From assembly GCA_024743215.1 (NCBI GenBank), contig JANSWZ010000013.1, forward strand, positions 44,399 through 108,398: a stretch of 64,000 nt of DNA, in the 5' to 3' direction. The first letter of the stretch is position 1. Each line of letters begins with the position of its first letter. The translations under genes and the position numbers were made by a program. Shown one piece after another: positions 27,390 through 35,097 of the stretch. The notes beneath the pieces were generated by a model, which made no database searches, was not told where the DNA came from, and worked only from the letters and a program-made list of their open reading frames with translations. The DNA comes from Alphaproteobacteria bacterium. Lineage in GTDB: Bacteria > Pseudomonadota > Alphaproteobacteria > Rhizobiales > GCA-2746425.

Positions 27390-28043
27390 ATGAAAAAGAC
27401 ACTTGCAAAAGGTGCCGCGCTGATTGGTGCCATGACAATGCTTGCCGGGGCCGCACAGGCCGAAACATTTTCTGCAGACGTTTGGGCCGATAATTGGTTT
27501 GCGTTGAATGTAAATGGTGCGCAAGTTGCCGAGGATAGCGTTTCGATCACCACAGAACGGTCCTTTAACGCTGAAAGCTTTTCGTTTACCGCAGAAAGGC
27601 CCTTTGTGCTTGGGTTGATCGCTAAAGACTTCAAGGAAAACGATACGGGTCTGGAGTACATCGGAACGTCTCGCCAGCAGATGGGAGACGGCGGCGTGAT
27701 CATGCAGATCAAAGACGCAAGCGGAGGTATCGTAGCGGTAACCGATGATGGTTGGAGTTGCCTCGTGACCCACCATGCACCGACACAAACATCTTGTGCC
27801 AATGAGGCCAGTCCCATTGCTGGCCAAGGTGCCTGTGGGTTTGAAACAACCGCAGAGCCAGAGGGCTGGGACACGATCGAATTCGACGCCTCCGACTGGC
27901 CATCGGCAACCATTCACAGTGAACGTGCCGTCAGCCCAAAGGACGGCTACGACGAAATTTCATGGGACAGTTCTGCGCAGTTGATTTGGGGTCCGGACCT
28001 GAAAACAGACAACACATTGCTGTGCCGTCTGCTCGTTGAGTAA
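27390..28043 (+). CDS. exported protein of unknown function
   Basis: A 217-residue protein with a clear signal peptide: MKKTLAKGAALIGAMTML then cleavage after AGAAQA. The mature part is beta-rich, with NWFALNVNGAQVAED and AVTDDGWSCLVTHHAP, which recalls jelly-roll or galactose-binding-like domains. It has four Cys spread as CLV, SCAN, GACG and LLCR. ATG 27390 is chosen because the signal peptide begins there; AGGAAACG-type purine bases precede it. First gene of a three-gene operon (with the YHYH and PEBP genes) opposite the two-component system. I do not recognise a family. Confidence 0.7.
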   Translation: MKKTLAKGAALIGAMTMLAGAAQAETFSADVWADNWFALNVNGAQVAEDSVSITTERSFNAESFSFTAERPFVLGLIAKDFKENDTGLEYIGTSRQQMGDGGVIMQIKDASGGIVAVTDDGWSCLVTHHAPTQTSCANEASPIAGQGACGFETTAEPEGWDTIEFDASDWPSATIHSERAVSPKDGYDEISWDSSAQLIWGPDLKTDNTLLCRLLVE

Positions 28044-28098
28044 GACATTTCGTGGCCCTCAACAGCTTACATTTTCGCTTTTTGAAGGAATGAAAAAC

Positions 28099-29070
28099 AT
28101 GACTTGGACAACTGACCAAAAGACCCGTATCGGCACAGGCTCCCTGCTCATGGGCGCGTGTTTATTCCTGGCACCAGCCACACAGGCGCACGAAGAAGGG
28201 GCGCACTGCGATGCGGTTTCCGAGTCCGTCAGTGATGCTGGATTTGCTGATGAGGTGACAGTGACATGCGCCAACGGCCACGCGATCATTGCCTCTGACA
28301 CCTATCCCGATCATACCTTGATGACAGGGATTGTGGGCACGAACGAACAAATACCAGTGCCTGCGGATTACGCGGCCCCGATCCCGTTGCAACCCACCCT
28401 TGGATCCGATCCACTGACCCGCGATTCCTCCCTTGGCGTCGCTGTTAACGGCGTGCCGATTTTTGATTATACCGGTGGCGGGGAAATGTCCGAGGCCGAC
28501 CTTTACCATCATCAGACCCAACACGACACGTTGCTGACCCAGCAGCTGGACGTTTGCGGTGGCCATGCGGGGCGCGGCGATGATTATCATTACCACGTCA
28601 AACCAACCTGCATGATCGAACAGATGGCCAATGCAGGTGATGATGCCATCATCGGCTGGGCCTTTGATGGCTTCCCGATTTATGGCGACAAAAACCCGGA
28701 TGGCACCACTATTGCCGAAGGCGTGCTTGATGTTTGCAACGGTCAACCGGATGAAACATTTGGCTATCGTTATCACACCTCCAGTGAGGCGCCCTACATC
28801 GTGCAATGCCTGATGGGCGAAGTCGCTGACATCCGAGATCTGCCGCGCGTGCCGCCGTTGTCTCCAGATGTCGGCCGTCCACCAAATGGCGGAGTTGAGA
28901 ATCTTGTTTTCACCGAAGATGAGGCCGGCAACCGCAGTATGGACTACACCTATCAGGGCGCGGCCTACTACATGCGCTATAGCCCAACAGACACACCCGG
29001 CTGCTATGCATTTGAAACCAAGACCGTGACCAATAACGGTGTCGTCAGCACCGGAGAATATTGTCGATGA
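28099..29070 (+). CDS. YHYH domain-containing exported protein
   Basis: A 323-residue exported protein with an N-terminal signal segment (GSLLMGACLFLAPATQA, cleavage near AQAHEE). The name-giving motif is present in GDDYHYHVKPTCM, followed by GWAFDGFPIYG and a second histidine block, GYRYHTSSEAPYIVQC. YHYH proteins are uncharacterised; clustered His and Cys suggest metal binding, which is inference. ATG 28099 has AAGGA ten bases upstream; ATG 28090 is an alternative. Its stop overlaps the PEBP gene start (ATGA), indicating translational coupling. The operon is divergent from an OmpR-type two-component system. Confidence 0.85.
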   Translation: MTWTTDQKTRIGTGSLLMGACLFLAPATQAHEEGAHCDAVSESVSDAGFADEVTVTCANGHAIIASDTYPDHTLMTGIVGTNEQIPVPADYAAPIPLQPTLGSDPLTRDSSLGVAVNGVPIFDYTGGGEMSEADLYHHQTQHDTLLTQQLDVCGGHAGRGDDYHYHVKPTCMIEQMANAGDDAIIGWAFDGFPIYGDKNPDGTTIAEGVLDVCNGQPDETFGYRYHTSSEAPYIVQCLMGEVADIRDLPRVPPLSPDVGRPPNGGVENLVFTEDEAGNRSMDYTYQGAAYYMRYSPTDTPGCYAFETKTVTNNGVVSTGEYCR

Positions 29071-29621
29071 AACCGCTTCTGACAAAATCCGCCATGGCCG
29101 TGGTCTGTGCAACACTTGCAACGGCAGGCATGGCGCAGGATGGCTTTATGCTGTCCAGCCCCGAGATCGTGAACGGCGGCGCACTGCCTGCTGAGCTGAA
29201 ATGTAGCCGCGATGGAGGTGATGGTGTATCGCCGCCTTTGTCATGGACGGCAGTGCCTGATGGCACCCAAAGCCTTGCCGTGATCATGCACCATTACCCA
29301 CGCGGCACCGTCGAAGGGCGCGATGCGCCAAGCCACTACTGGCTGTTGTGGAACATTCCGGCAGATACGTTCTCTATCGAACGGGGCAATCCGCTATCCA
29401 TCGGTGATGAGGGATCGGACAAGGATCAACGACGGACTGGCTACACCCCACCATGTTCGCCACGTGGAGCACAGCATGAATACACCATCACGCTGCATGC
29501 TCTGGATGCACCGCTCGATAGCTTGCCGCAACATGATGACATTGCCGTTGACTGGGAAGCGATGACGCAAGCCATGGACGGAAAAATCATCGCCGAGAGC
29601 CAAATCACATTTACCAATTAG
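29067..29621 (+). CDS. exported YbhB/YbcL (PEBP) family protein
   Basis: A 184-residue phosphatidylethanolamine-binding-protein homologue, similar to the E. coli YbhB/YbcL Raf-kinase-inhibitor-like proteins. A signal peptide ends after ATAGMAQ. Family blocks are present: ELKCSRDGGDGVSPPLSW, SLAVIMHHYPRG, SHYWLLWNIPAD, the ligand-loop GYTPPCSPRGAQHEY and YTITLHALDAPL. The histidines of the anion-binding pocket are kept. It should act in the periplasm. It is the last gene of the exported operon, overlapping the YHYH gene by four bases. Joint function with YHYH is suggested only by co-location. Confidence 0.9.
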   Translation: MKPLLTKSAMAVVCATLATAGMAQDGFMLSSPEIVNGGALPAELKCSRDGGDGVSPPLSWTAVPDGTQSLAVIMHHYPRGTVEGRDAPSHYWLLWNIPADTFSIERGNPLSIGDEGSDKDQRRTGYTPPCSPRGAQHEYTITLHALDAPLDSLPQHDDIAVDWEAMTQAMDGKIIAESQITFTN

Positions 29622-29830
29622 GCTCGCTTGTTTTCGGATCGGATGGGCGCTCTCCGGGCAGCATCATGTCCACTTTCAATCCACCAATGACCTCGCTGGA
29701 TACCGGCGTGCGAACAAGGTCAAACTTACAAGGCGACCGTAAATCAGCCTTGACGATCCAGCCGGATGGCAAAACCGGTATGGCTCGAAACCCTCACTTT
29801 TAAAAATTGGCTTGCGCTGTAGGTGCACCA

Positions 29831-29846
29831 GTATTAACGATAATAC
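29831..29846. promoter_or_regulatory. LacI-family operator, copy 1
   Basis: GTATTAACGATAATAC is a near-perfect palindrome with the central CG typical of LacI-family operators. An identical 16-mer occurs at 33202-33217. It lies 44 bases before the PD40 gene start. The LacI regulator gene at 30818-31828 lies between the two copies. Assignment to that regulator is inference from position and identity. Confidence 0.7.
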
Positions 29847-29889
29847 ACAGAAGTCAGAATGAGAACCAGAGACGAGGGGGCATCGCGAC

Positions 29890-30786
29890 ATGCGGCCAAA
29901 TAATTTTCGCAGGCTCAATGAACGCCAGGTGAGTGAACTCGTGGTCGCCAGCCGTGACGGTTCGGAAATCTCAACGGTTTTTCAAACCGGCGAGTTGATT
30001 GAGGCCCCCAATTGGGCACCTGATGGAAAATGGCTGATCTACAATGCAGACGGTCGTCTGTTTCGGATTTCACCCGACGGCTCCGACGGCCCGCACCGCA
30101 TCAACACCGCACCGGTCGAAGATCTGAACAATGATCATGTCATCGCTCCCGATGGCAAAAGCATTTACGTCTCTTCAAACGACAGTCACCTGTACCGATG
30201 TCCTATCGACGGTGGATTGCCGGTCAAAATCTCCAACGACCAAGATCCCGCGCGCCTCTTTACCTATTATCTGCACGGCATCTCGCCCGATGGCGAAACG
30301 CTGGCCTATGTCGGTTACGAACGTGGTAGCGGCAAAACGGTCACCCGAATTTGTACAATTCCCTCATCAGGCGGCGCGGACATTGAGCTGTCGGATGGAA
30401 GTTGTGCAGTAGACGGTCCTGAATATTCAGCCGACGGAAAATGGATCTATTACAACTCGGAAGCAGCAGCGACCCAGCCAGGCCATGCTCAGATCTTTCG
30501 CATGTGGAATGATGGTTCTGGCGTCGAGCAATTGACCCATGACGAGCGCGTTAACTGGTTTCCCCATGCAGCACCTGATGGCACGATGTTTGTCTATATT
30601 TCATTCCCAAGCGGGACGCTGGGCCACCCGGCTGACAAGGAAGTAATCATCCGCACCATGAATCCTGATGGATCGAACCAGCGCGATATTGACACCTTTA
30701 ATGGGGGGCAGGGCACCATCAACGTTACATCCTGGTCGCCCGATAGCAGCCATTTTGCCTATGTCCGCTACCCTATGCTGACTTAG
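29890..30786 (+). CDS. PD40 / TolB-like beta-propeller protein
   Basis: A 298-residue protein made of TolB-type PD40 repeats, visible as recurring aPDGkwliYn segments: APDGKWLIYNADG, APDGKSIYVSSND, SPDGETLAYVGYE, SADGKWIYYNSEA, APDGTMFVYISFP and SPDSSHFAYVRYP. There is no signal peptide, so it is probably cytoplasmic, unlike true TolB. Related proteins often sit in alphaproteobacterial sugar-use clusters under names such as 'biopolymer transporter Tol'; their activity is unknown. A LacI operator stands before it, linking it to the sugar island. An oligosaccharide-lyase-like role is possible but not shown. Confidence 0.8.
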   Translation: MRPNNFRRLNERQVSELVVASRDGSEISTVFQTGELIEAPNWAPDGKWLIYNADGRLFRISPDGSDGPHRINTAPVEDLNNDHVIAPDGKSIYVSSNDSHLYRCPIDGGLPVKISNDQDPARLFTYYLHGISPDGETLAYVGYERGSGKTVTRICTIPSSGGADIELSDGSCAVDGPEYSADGKWIYYNSEAAATQPGHAQIFRMWNDGSGVEQLTHDERVNWFPHAAPDGTMFVYISFPSGTLGHPADKEVIIRTMNPDGSNQRDIDTFNGGQGTINVTSWSPDSSHFAYVRYPMLT

Positions 30787-30817
30787 GACAACTCGCTGGC
30801 TGGAACGTCGGTTCTAA

Positions 30818-31828
30818 TTATAGCGTACTTTCACGGATCATCAGGTCTGGCTCGACTTGCGTGATTCGGGGCGGAGGCAACAAGCCCTTTGAATTAATCA
30901 GGCTGATGACCCGCTCTATGGCCATTTTGGAAATCGACTCAATGTCATAGTCCACAGAGGATAGTGAGATGACCGCGTGTTCGGCAAACTCGATGTTGTC
31001 GAAGCCAAAAATTGCCATGTCATCAGGCACTTTGATTCCGCTCTTGATGCAATAGCGCAGCGCCCCCAGCGCCAAAGAATCCGTCGCTGCAAGCAGGGCG
31101 GTCGCGCCAGTGTCATTTTGCAAAAGGGTTTCCATCGCAAGATAGCCGCTGGCGACGTCGCTGCCGTCCGGGGTGATAATCAGGGTCGGATCAACATTCA
31201 GCCCGGCAGCCGCCATGGCCGAGGTATAGCCTTCTCTTTTTTCGTAGTTGCCCTTGTCAGACGCGCTGTCCAATAGGGCGATACGTTGGTGACCATTGTC
31301 GAGCAAATGGGCAACGGCCTTATGCGCCCCGGCCCTCTCATCCATACATACCGCATCAACGCCTGCGTCTGCGTCTCCTACCAGCAGAACAACGGGAAAG
31401 TTCCGCGCGCGCAGATTACGAATATGCTCCAGTTCCCCGTGTTGGCACGGGAAGATAAGCATTCCGTCCACGCGCCGGGCCCGAAACGTTTCGATCAGAC
31501 TGCGCTCCAGATCAAGCTTGTTGTTTGAGGTCGCAAACAGGGTCGTATATCCCCGCTTGGTCAGTTCAAGTTCTACGGCCTGCGCCATCGCCGTCAGAAC
31601 CGGGTTCGTCAAATCCGTAAGGATCAACCCAATGGACCGGGTCTCCTTCATAACAAGCGATTTAGCGACCTGATTGGGCAGATAATTGAGCTTGGCTGCA
31701 GCCTCTGCAATTTGACGGCGGGTCTCGTCAGGAATCCGGGGACTGTTGCGCAAAGCCAGTGAAACGGTGTTCACCGAGAAGCCGGTTTGTTTAGCAATAT
31801 CCTTTAGGCGCGACGCCGACCCTGCCAT
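30818..31828 (-). CDS. LacI family transcriptional regulator
   Basis: A 336-residue repressor. The N-terminal LacI helix-turn-helix is RLKDIAKQTGFSVNTVSLALRNSPRIPDETR, followed by the hinge region KLNYLPNQVAKSLV. The periplasmic-binding-protein-like effector domain runs from about residue 62 (SIGLILTDLTNPVLTAMAQ) to the end. It is the last gene of a minus-strand group with the VOC and aldo/keto reductase genes (12 bases from VOC). Two identical operator palindromes flank this group, so it likely represses both the transporter operon and the PD40 gene until a sugar or derivative binds. Confidence 0.94.
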   Translation of the reverse strand: MAGSASRLKDIAKQTGFSVNTVSLALRNSPRIPDETRRQIAEAAAKLNYLPNQVAKSLVMKETRSIGLILTDLTNPVLTAMAQAVELELTKRGYTTLFATSNNKLDLERSLIETFRARRVDGMLIFPCQHGELEHIRNLRARNFPVVLLVGDADAGVDAVCMDERAGAHKAVAHLLDNGHQRIALLDSASDKGNYEKREGYTSAMAAAGLNVDPTLIITPDGSDVASGYLAMETLLQNDTGATALLAATDSLALGALRYCIKSGIKVPDDMAIFGFDNIEFAEHAVISLSSVDYDIESISKMAIERVISLINSKGLLPPPRITQVEPDLMIRESTL

Positions 31829-31839
31829 TTTGTATGCCT

Positions 31840-32277
31840 TTAGTTCCCGCCCTTAAGGGCCCTGATCGCCCTATATTGCAGGCAGTCGGGGTTCATTTCC
31901 ATGAGTTCTATCCGATTTCCATCAGGATCTTCAATCCAGGCGCCGCGATTGCCATCTTCTCCCAGTTTAATCTGCGATGTCAGCTTGACTCCATTTGCGT
32001 TAAGGCGATCCGCTTCCACATCCAGATCATCAATTGCAAAGCAAAAATGTGTGGTGCCGGTGGCACCGTCCGCGGGCGCAGGATCCGGGCTGTCACTGAT
32101 CATCAATTCAAGAAACTGGGTATCGGTGATACGCAGGTAGATCAACCAGGTGTCGCCATTGTCGTGCGTGAGGCGGTCCATCTCTGCAAACCCGACCTGA
32201 TCGCGATAGAATTTGGCAGAGGCTTCCAGATCGCGGACCTTGAGCGCAAGGTGCCCCAATGCATTGATTCCGTTCAT
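31840..32277 (-). CDS. VOC (glyoxalase/dioxygenase) family protein
   Basis: A 145-residue metalloprotein with two beta-alpha-beta-beta-beta modules. The first begins ALGHLALKVRDLEASAKFYRDQVGF and the second TTHFCFAIDDLDVEADRL, ending GAWIEDPDGNRIELMEM. Metal ligands are His (LGHLAL), Glu (FLELM), His (THFCF) and Glu (IELME). ATG 32277 is chosen because AAAGGAA precedes it by about eight bases, although the frame is open much further upstream. It lies between the reductase and the regulator. The reaction cannot be told from sequence; isomerase, lyase or dioxygenase are all possible in this fold. Confidence 0.86.
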   Translation of the reverse strand: MNGINALGHLALKVRDLEASAKFYRDQVGFAEMDRLTHDNGDTWLIYLRITDTQFLELMISDSPDPAPADGATGTTHFCFAIDDLDVEADRLNANGVKLTSQIKLGEDGNRGAWIEDPDGNRIELMEMNPDCLQYRAIRALKGGN

Positions 32278-32317
32278 GTCGAATTTCCTTTGAGAATTGG
32301 CCGGTAAATTGATGTGA

Positions 32318-33121
32318 TTATTCGTCCCATGCAGGACCCCAGTCGGGCGCGATTGAGCGAGGCTCTTGTTGGATGGCACCAATGGTTTCCATCTCAGAGT
32401 CGGTAAGTTGGAGTGCCAATGCATCAAAATTTGATTGAATTCTGTCTTTCTTTGATGACGTGGGAATTGCGGAATAACCCTTTGCCAACTCCCATGCGAG
32501 CGCGATTTGTGAGGGGGTCGCATCATGATTTGTGGCAATGATTTGCATGTCGGGGTTCGAATCCAAACGCCCTTGAGCAATCGGCTGATAGCAGGTGACG
32601 AGAATTCCCGATGCCTGGCAAAAATCCGCGAGGGTTTTATTTTGAAAACCCGGATTGAGTTCAAGCTGGTTCGTCAGGATTTCTCCTTTACCCAGAATTT
32701 TTTCTGCCTGTTTCAGCATCGCAATCGGAAAATTGGACACGCCAATGTGGCGGGTTAGCCCTTGAGACTTCGCGTCTAGTATTTGTTCGAGATAGACTTC
32801 CAGTGCAATTTTATTGTTGGGTGACGGCCAGTGAATCAGGGCCAGGTCAACGGGTCCGCCGAGCTTTTCAAGACTGATTTCAAGTGATGGGATCAGCTTG
32901 CCGATTCCGAAGTTCGCCATGTCGACCTTGGTCGTGACCCAAATATCCCCACGATCAATCGTGCATTGGGCGAGCGCCGCACCAACCTCTTTTTCATTGT
33001 TGTAGGATTGTGCAGTGTCAAGGTGCCGATAACCGGTTTCGAGTGCAAAACCAATGGCTTCCACGCCGTGTTGGTTGGTGCGCCCGTAAGTGCCAAACCC
33101 CAGTCGTGGTATATGATCCAT
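32318..33121 (-). CDS. aldo/keto reductase, DkgB-like
   Basis: A 267-residue NADPH-dependent (alpha/beta)8-barrel oxidoreductase. The catalytic tetrad is complete: Asp35 and Tyr40 (GYRHLDTAQSY), Lys65 (VTTKVD) and His97 (LIHWPS). The coenzyme region near the C-terminus reads AIPTSSKKDRIQSNFDA, the family's usual IPxSxxxxRxxxN pattern. Closest familiar relatives reduce 2,5-diketo-gluconate or methylglyoxal. It heads the minus-strand group of the sugar island and is divergent from the ABC operon, with the second LacI operator in between. It probably reduces a keto-sugar intermediate, which is inference. Confidence 0.93.
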   Translation of the reverse strand: MDHIPRLGFGTYGRTNQHGVEAIGFALETGYRHLDTAQSYNNEKEVGAALAQCTIDRGDIWVTTKVDMANFGIGKLIPSLEISLEKLGGPVDLALIHWPSPNNKIALEVYLEQILDAKSQGLTRHIGVSNFPIAMLKQAEKILGKGEILTNQLELNPGFQNKTLADFCQASGILVTCYQPIAQGRLDSNPDMQIIATNHDATPSQIALAWELAKGYSAIPTSSKKDRIQSNFDALALQLTDSEMETIGAIQQEPRSIAPDWGPAWDE

Positions 33122-33201
33122 TTTAAAAAACGCCCTTCATTGTGCATTGCAGAACAAAACGCGGCGCCGAAAATTTCTTGACAGCCTGTTTGTTCGCCGT
33201 A

Positions 33202-33217
33202 GTATTAACGATAATAC
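33202..33217. promoter_or_regulatory. LacI-family operator, copy 2, inside a larger inverted repeat
   Basis: The same 16-mer as at 29831 (GTATTAACGATAATAC) lies between the divergent reductase (start 33121) and permease (start 33308) genes. Here it is framed by TTCGCCG (33193-33199) and CGGCGAA (33222-33228), giving a second pair of symmetric arms with almost the same centre. It should control both divergent transcription units. Confidence 0.72.
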
Positions 33218-33307
33218 AGATCGGCGAAAAAGTGCAAGAGCTGTTGCGAAAAGGGCAAACCCTGCTTCGAAAAAGGGGGAAGTCCTGTTACCAAAAAAGG
33301 GAAGAAC

Positions 33308-34204
33308 ATGAGACTGAGATGGAGCCGACTATCGCCCCAACTTGCCATGCTTCCGGCTGTCAGCATTACGCTGATTGCATTCCTGGGGTCGATTGGTTGG
33401 ACCATTTTGATGTCCTTCACACGGTCCCGTCGTCTTCCAGAATATGCGGTTGATTGGGAGCGGCCATTTCGTCAATACAATCGCCTGTTTGCTGATGCGG
33501 GTTGGCAAATTTCGCTGACAAACCTGATTGTACTGGCCCTTGGCAGTGCCATGGCCATTGTGTTTGGGTTCATCCTCGCGGCGTTGATCGAACGAGAGCG
33601 CCGCGGCGAAGATTTCTTTCGCACCGTGTTCCTTTACCCGCTTGCGGTCTCACTCATTGTCACCGGTGTCGCGTGGCGATGGATCTTCAACCCGCAATAC
33701 GGCATCCAACATGTCTTGCAATCAATGGGTTGGGAAACTGCGGCTTTCAACTGGCTCAATGACCCAACCACAGCGATGTACGCCATCATCATAGCCTCGG
33801 TCTGGCAAAGTTCGGGCTTTTACATGGCGCTGATGCTTGCAGGTCTTAAGGGCATCAACACCGAGATTTGGAGCGCAGCGCGCCTTGATGGCGTTGGCCT
33901 GTTTCGCGTCTACTTCGAGATCATCATTCCAATGATGAAATTCACATTTTTAACCTGCGCCATCCTGTTGTCATTGGGCGTGATCAAAGCTTTTGACATC
34001 ATCCTGGCCATGACAAATGGCGGGCCCGGTCAATCGACCTGGGTGCCAGCGTATTTCACCATCAATGCAATGGCGAACAAGGGCAATTTGGGCTACGCGT
34101 CCGCCGCTGCGACCATGATGCTGGCGATCACGCTGGTGGTTTTCCTGCCACTCGTCCTGCTAACGGTCTGGCAGCAGCGCGCCGCGAAAAAAGGGGCGAT
34201 TTGA
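33308..34204 (+). CDS. carbohydrate ABC transporter permease (MalF/UgpA-like)
   Basis: A 298-residue inner-membrane permease of the CUT1 family, with about six helices. The EAA loop that docks the ATPase is EIWSAARLDGVGLFRVYFEIIIP near residue 200. The preceding FLYPLAVSLIVTGVAWRWIFNPQYG is typical of UgpA-like subunits. It is the first gene of a plus-strand operon (two permeases, ATPase, binding protein, VOC, isomerase). Its stop overlaps the next start by ATGA. The long 5' gap of 186 bases to the divergent reductase holds the operator. Confidence 0.94.
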   Translation: MRLRWSRLSPQLAMLPAVSITLIAFLGSIGWTILMSFTRSRRLPEYAVDWERPFRQYNRLFADAGWQISLTNLIVLALGSAMAIVFGFILAALIERERRGEDFFRTVFLYPLAVSLIVTGVAWRWIFNPQYGIQHVLQSMGWETAAFNWLNDPTTAMYAIIIASVWQSSGFYMALMLAGLKGINTEIWSAARLDGVGLFRVYFEIIIPMMKFTFLTCAILLSLGVIKAFDIILAMTNGGPGQSTWVPAYFTINAMANKGNLGYASAAATMMLAITLVVFLPLVLLTVWQQRAAKKGAI

Positions 34205-35091
34205 TGAGTGATGCCGGTGTCATGTTCCCACGCAAACCCCGTCGTATCAGGGGGCGGTCAATTGCAGTCATCGTTTTCCTTGCCATGGCCGCGATGTTCT
34301 TTTGTGTGCCGCTCTATGTTCTGATTGTGACGTCTTTCAAAGACATGGACCAGATCCGCGAAGGCGCCATTTTCTCGCTGCCGATCCGGTGGACCTGGGA
34401 AGCGTGGAGATTTGCCTGGTTCGACGCCTGCTCGGGTCTGTCCTGCGAAGGATTGCAGCAGGGGTTCTGGAATTCAGTTGTCATTCTGGTGCCGTCACTC
34501 ATCGCGTCCATCGCAGTTTCTATGATCACCGGTTATGCGCTTGCAATATGGGACATCAAATGGGCCGGACCGTTCCTTTTTCTTCTGTTCCTCACCGCTT
34601 TCGTGCCGTTCCAAATCATCATGTATCCGCTGATACGGCTAACGGTCATGATGGGAATATACGGCTCAACCACAGCAATTGCCTTTGTGCATACGGTGTT
34701 GGCAATGCCTGTGCTGACGTTGATATTTCGGAATTTTTACAAGGATATTCCCTCCGATATCATAAAAGCGGCCATCATGGATTCAGGTTCATTCTGGCGG
34801 ATATTTGTCGAAATTATCTTACCGCTGTCCGGCAACATCCTCATCGTTGTGTTGATCTTGCAGATAACATCGATCTGGAATGACTATCTGGTTGGCGTCA
34901 CATTTGGCGGGTTGGGCACCAAGCCGATGACTGTGCACCTCGCCAATATGGTGACCGTTTCAACTGGAACCGTTTCCTACAATGTCAACATGGCCGCGGC
35001 CTTGCTGACCGCAATTCCTCCACTGGTGATCTATTTCGTTTTGGGCAAGTTTTTTGTTCAGGGCATCGCCGCTGGCGCAATCAAAGGGTAA
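34204..35091 (+). CDS. carbohydrate ABC transporter permease (MalG/UgpE-like)
   Basis: The second CUT1 permease subunit, 295 residues, about six helices. The N-terminal region reads FCVPLYVLIVTSFKDMDQIREGAIFSLP, a MalG-type pattern. The EAA motif is modified: DIIKAAIMDSGSFWRIFVEIILPLS near residue 190. ATG 34204 overlaps the previous stop; a TTG just before it at 34201 is less likely. The ATPase gene follows after six bases. With the first permease it should form the heterodimeric channel for an unknown sugar. Confidence 0.94.
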   Translation: MSDAGVMFPRKPRRIRGRSIAVIVFLAMAAMFFCVPLYVLIVTSFKDMDQIREGAIFSLPIRWTWEAWRFAWFDACSGLSCEGLQQGFWNSVVILVPSLIASIAVSMITGYALAIWDIKWAGPFLFLLFLTAFVPFQIIMYPLIRLTVMMGIYGSTTAIAFVHTVLAMPVLTLIFRNFYKDIPSDIIKAAIMDSGSFWRIFVEIILPLSGNILIVVLILQITSIWNDYLVGVTFGGLGTKPMTVHLANMVTVSTGTVSYNVNMAAALLTAIPPLVIYFVLGKFFVQGIAAGAIKG

Positions 35092-35097
35092 GTTCTT

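Noticed and set aside
28162..29121. 319-codon minus-strand frame opposite the YHYH gene
   Set aside because: Antisense shadow; the plus-strand gene has a signal peptide and YHYH motifs.
29611..29790. Minus-strand open stretch of about 55 codons between the PEBP and PD40 genes
   Set aside because: It reads like protein but has a stop directly upstream, no good start, and overlaps the PEBP end; at most the tail of a lost gene, without a family match.
32550..32570. tRNA-like TPsiC sequence (ggggttcgaatcc)
   Set aside because: It lies inside the aldo/keto reductase coding sequence and no tRNA cloverleaf surrounds it.
32278..32664. Long upstream extension of the VOC gene on the minus strand
   Set aside because: It lies within the aldo/keto reductase gene in another frame; ATG 32277 has a good ribosome site.
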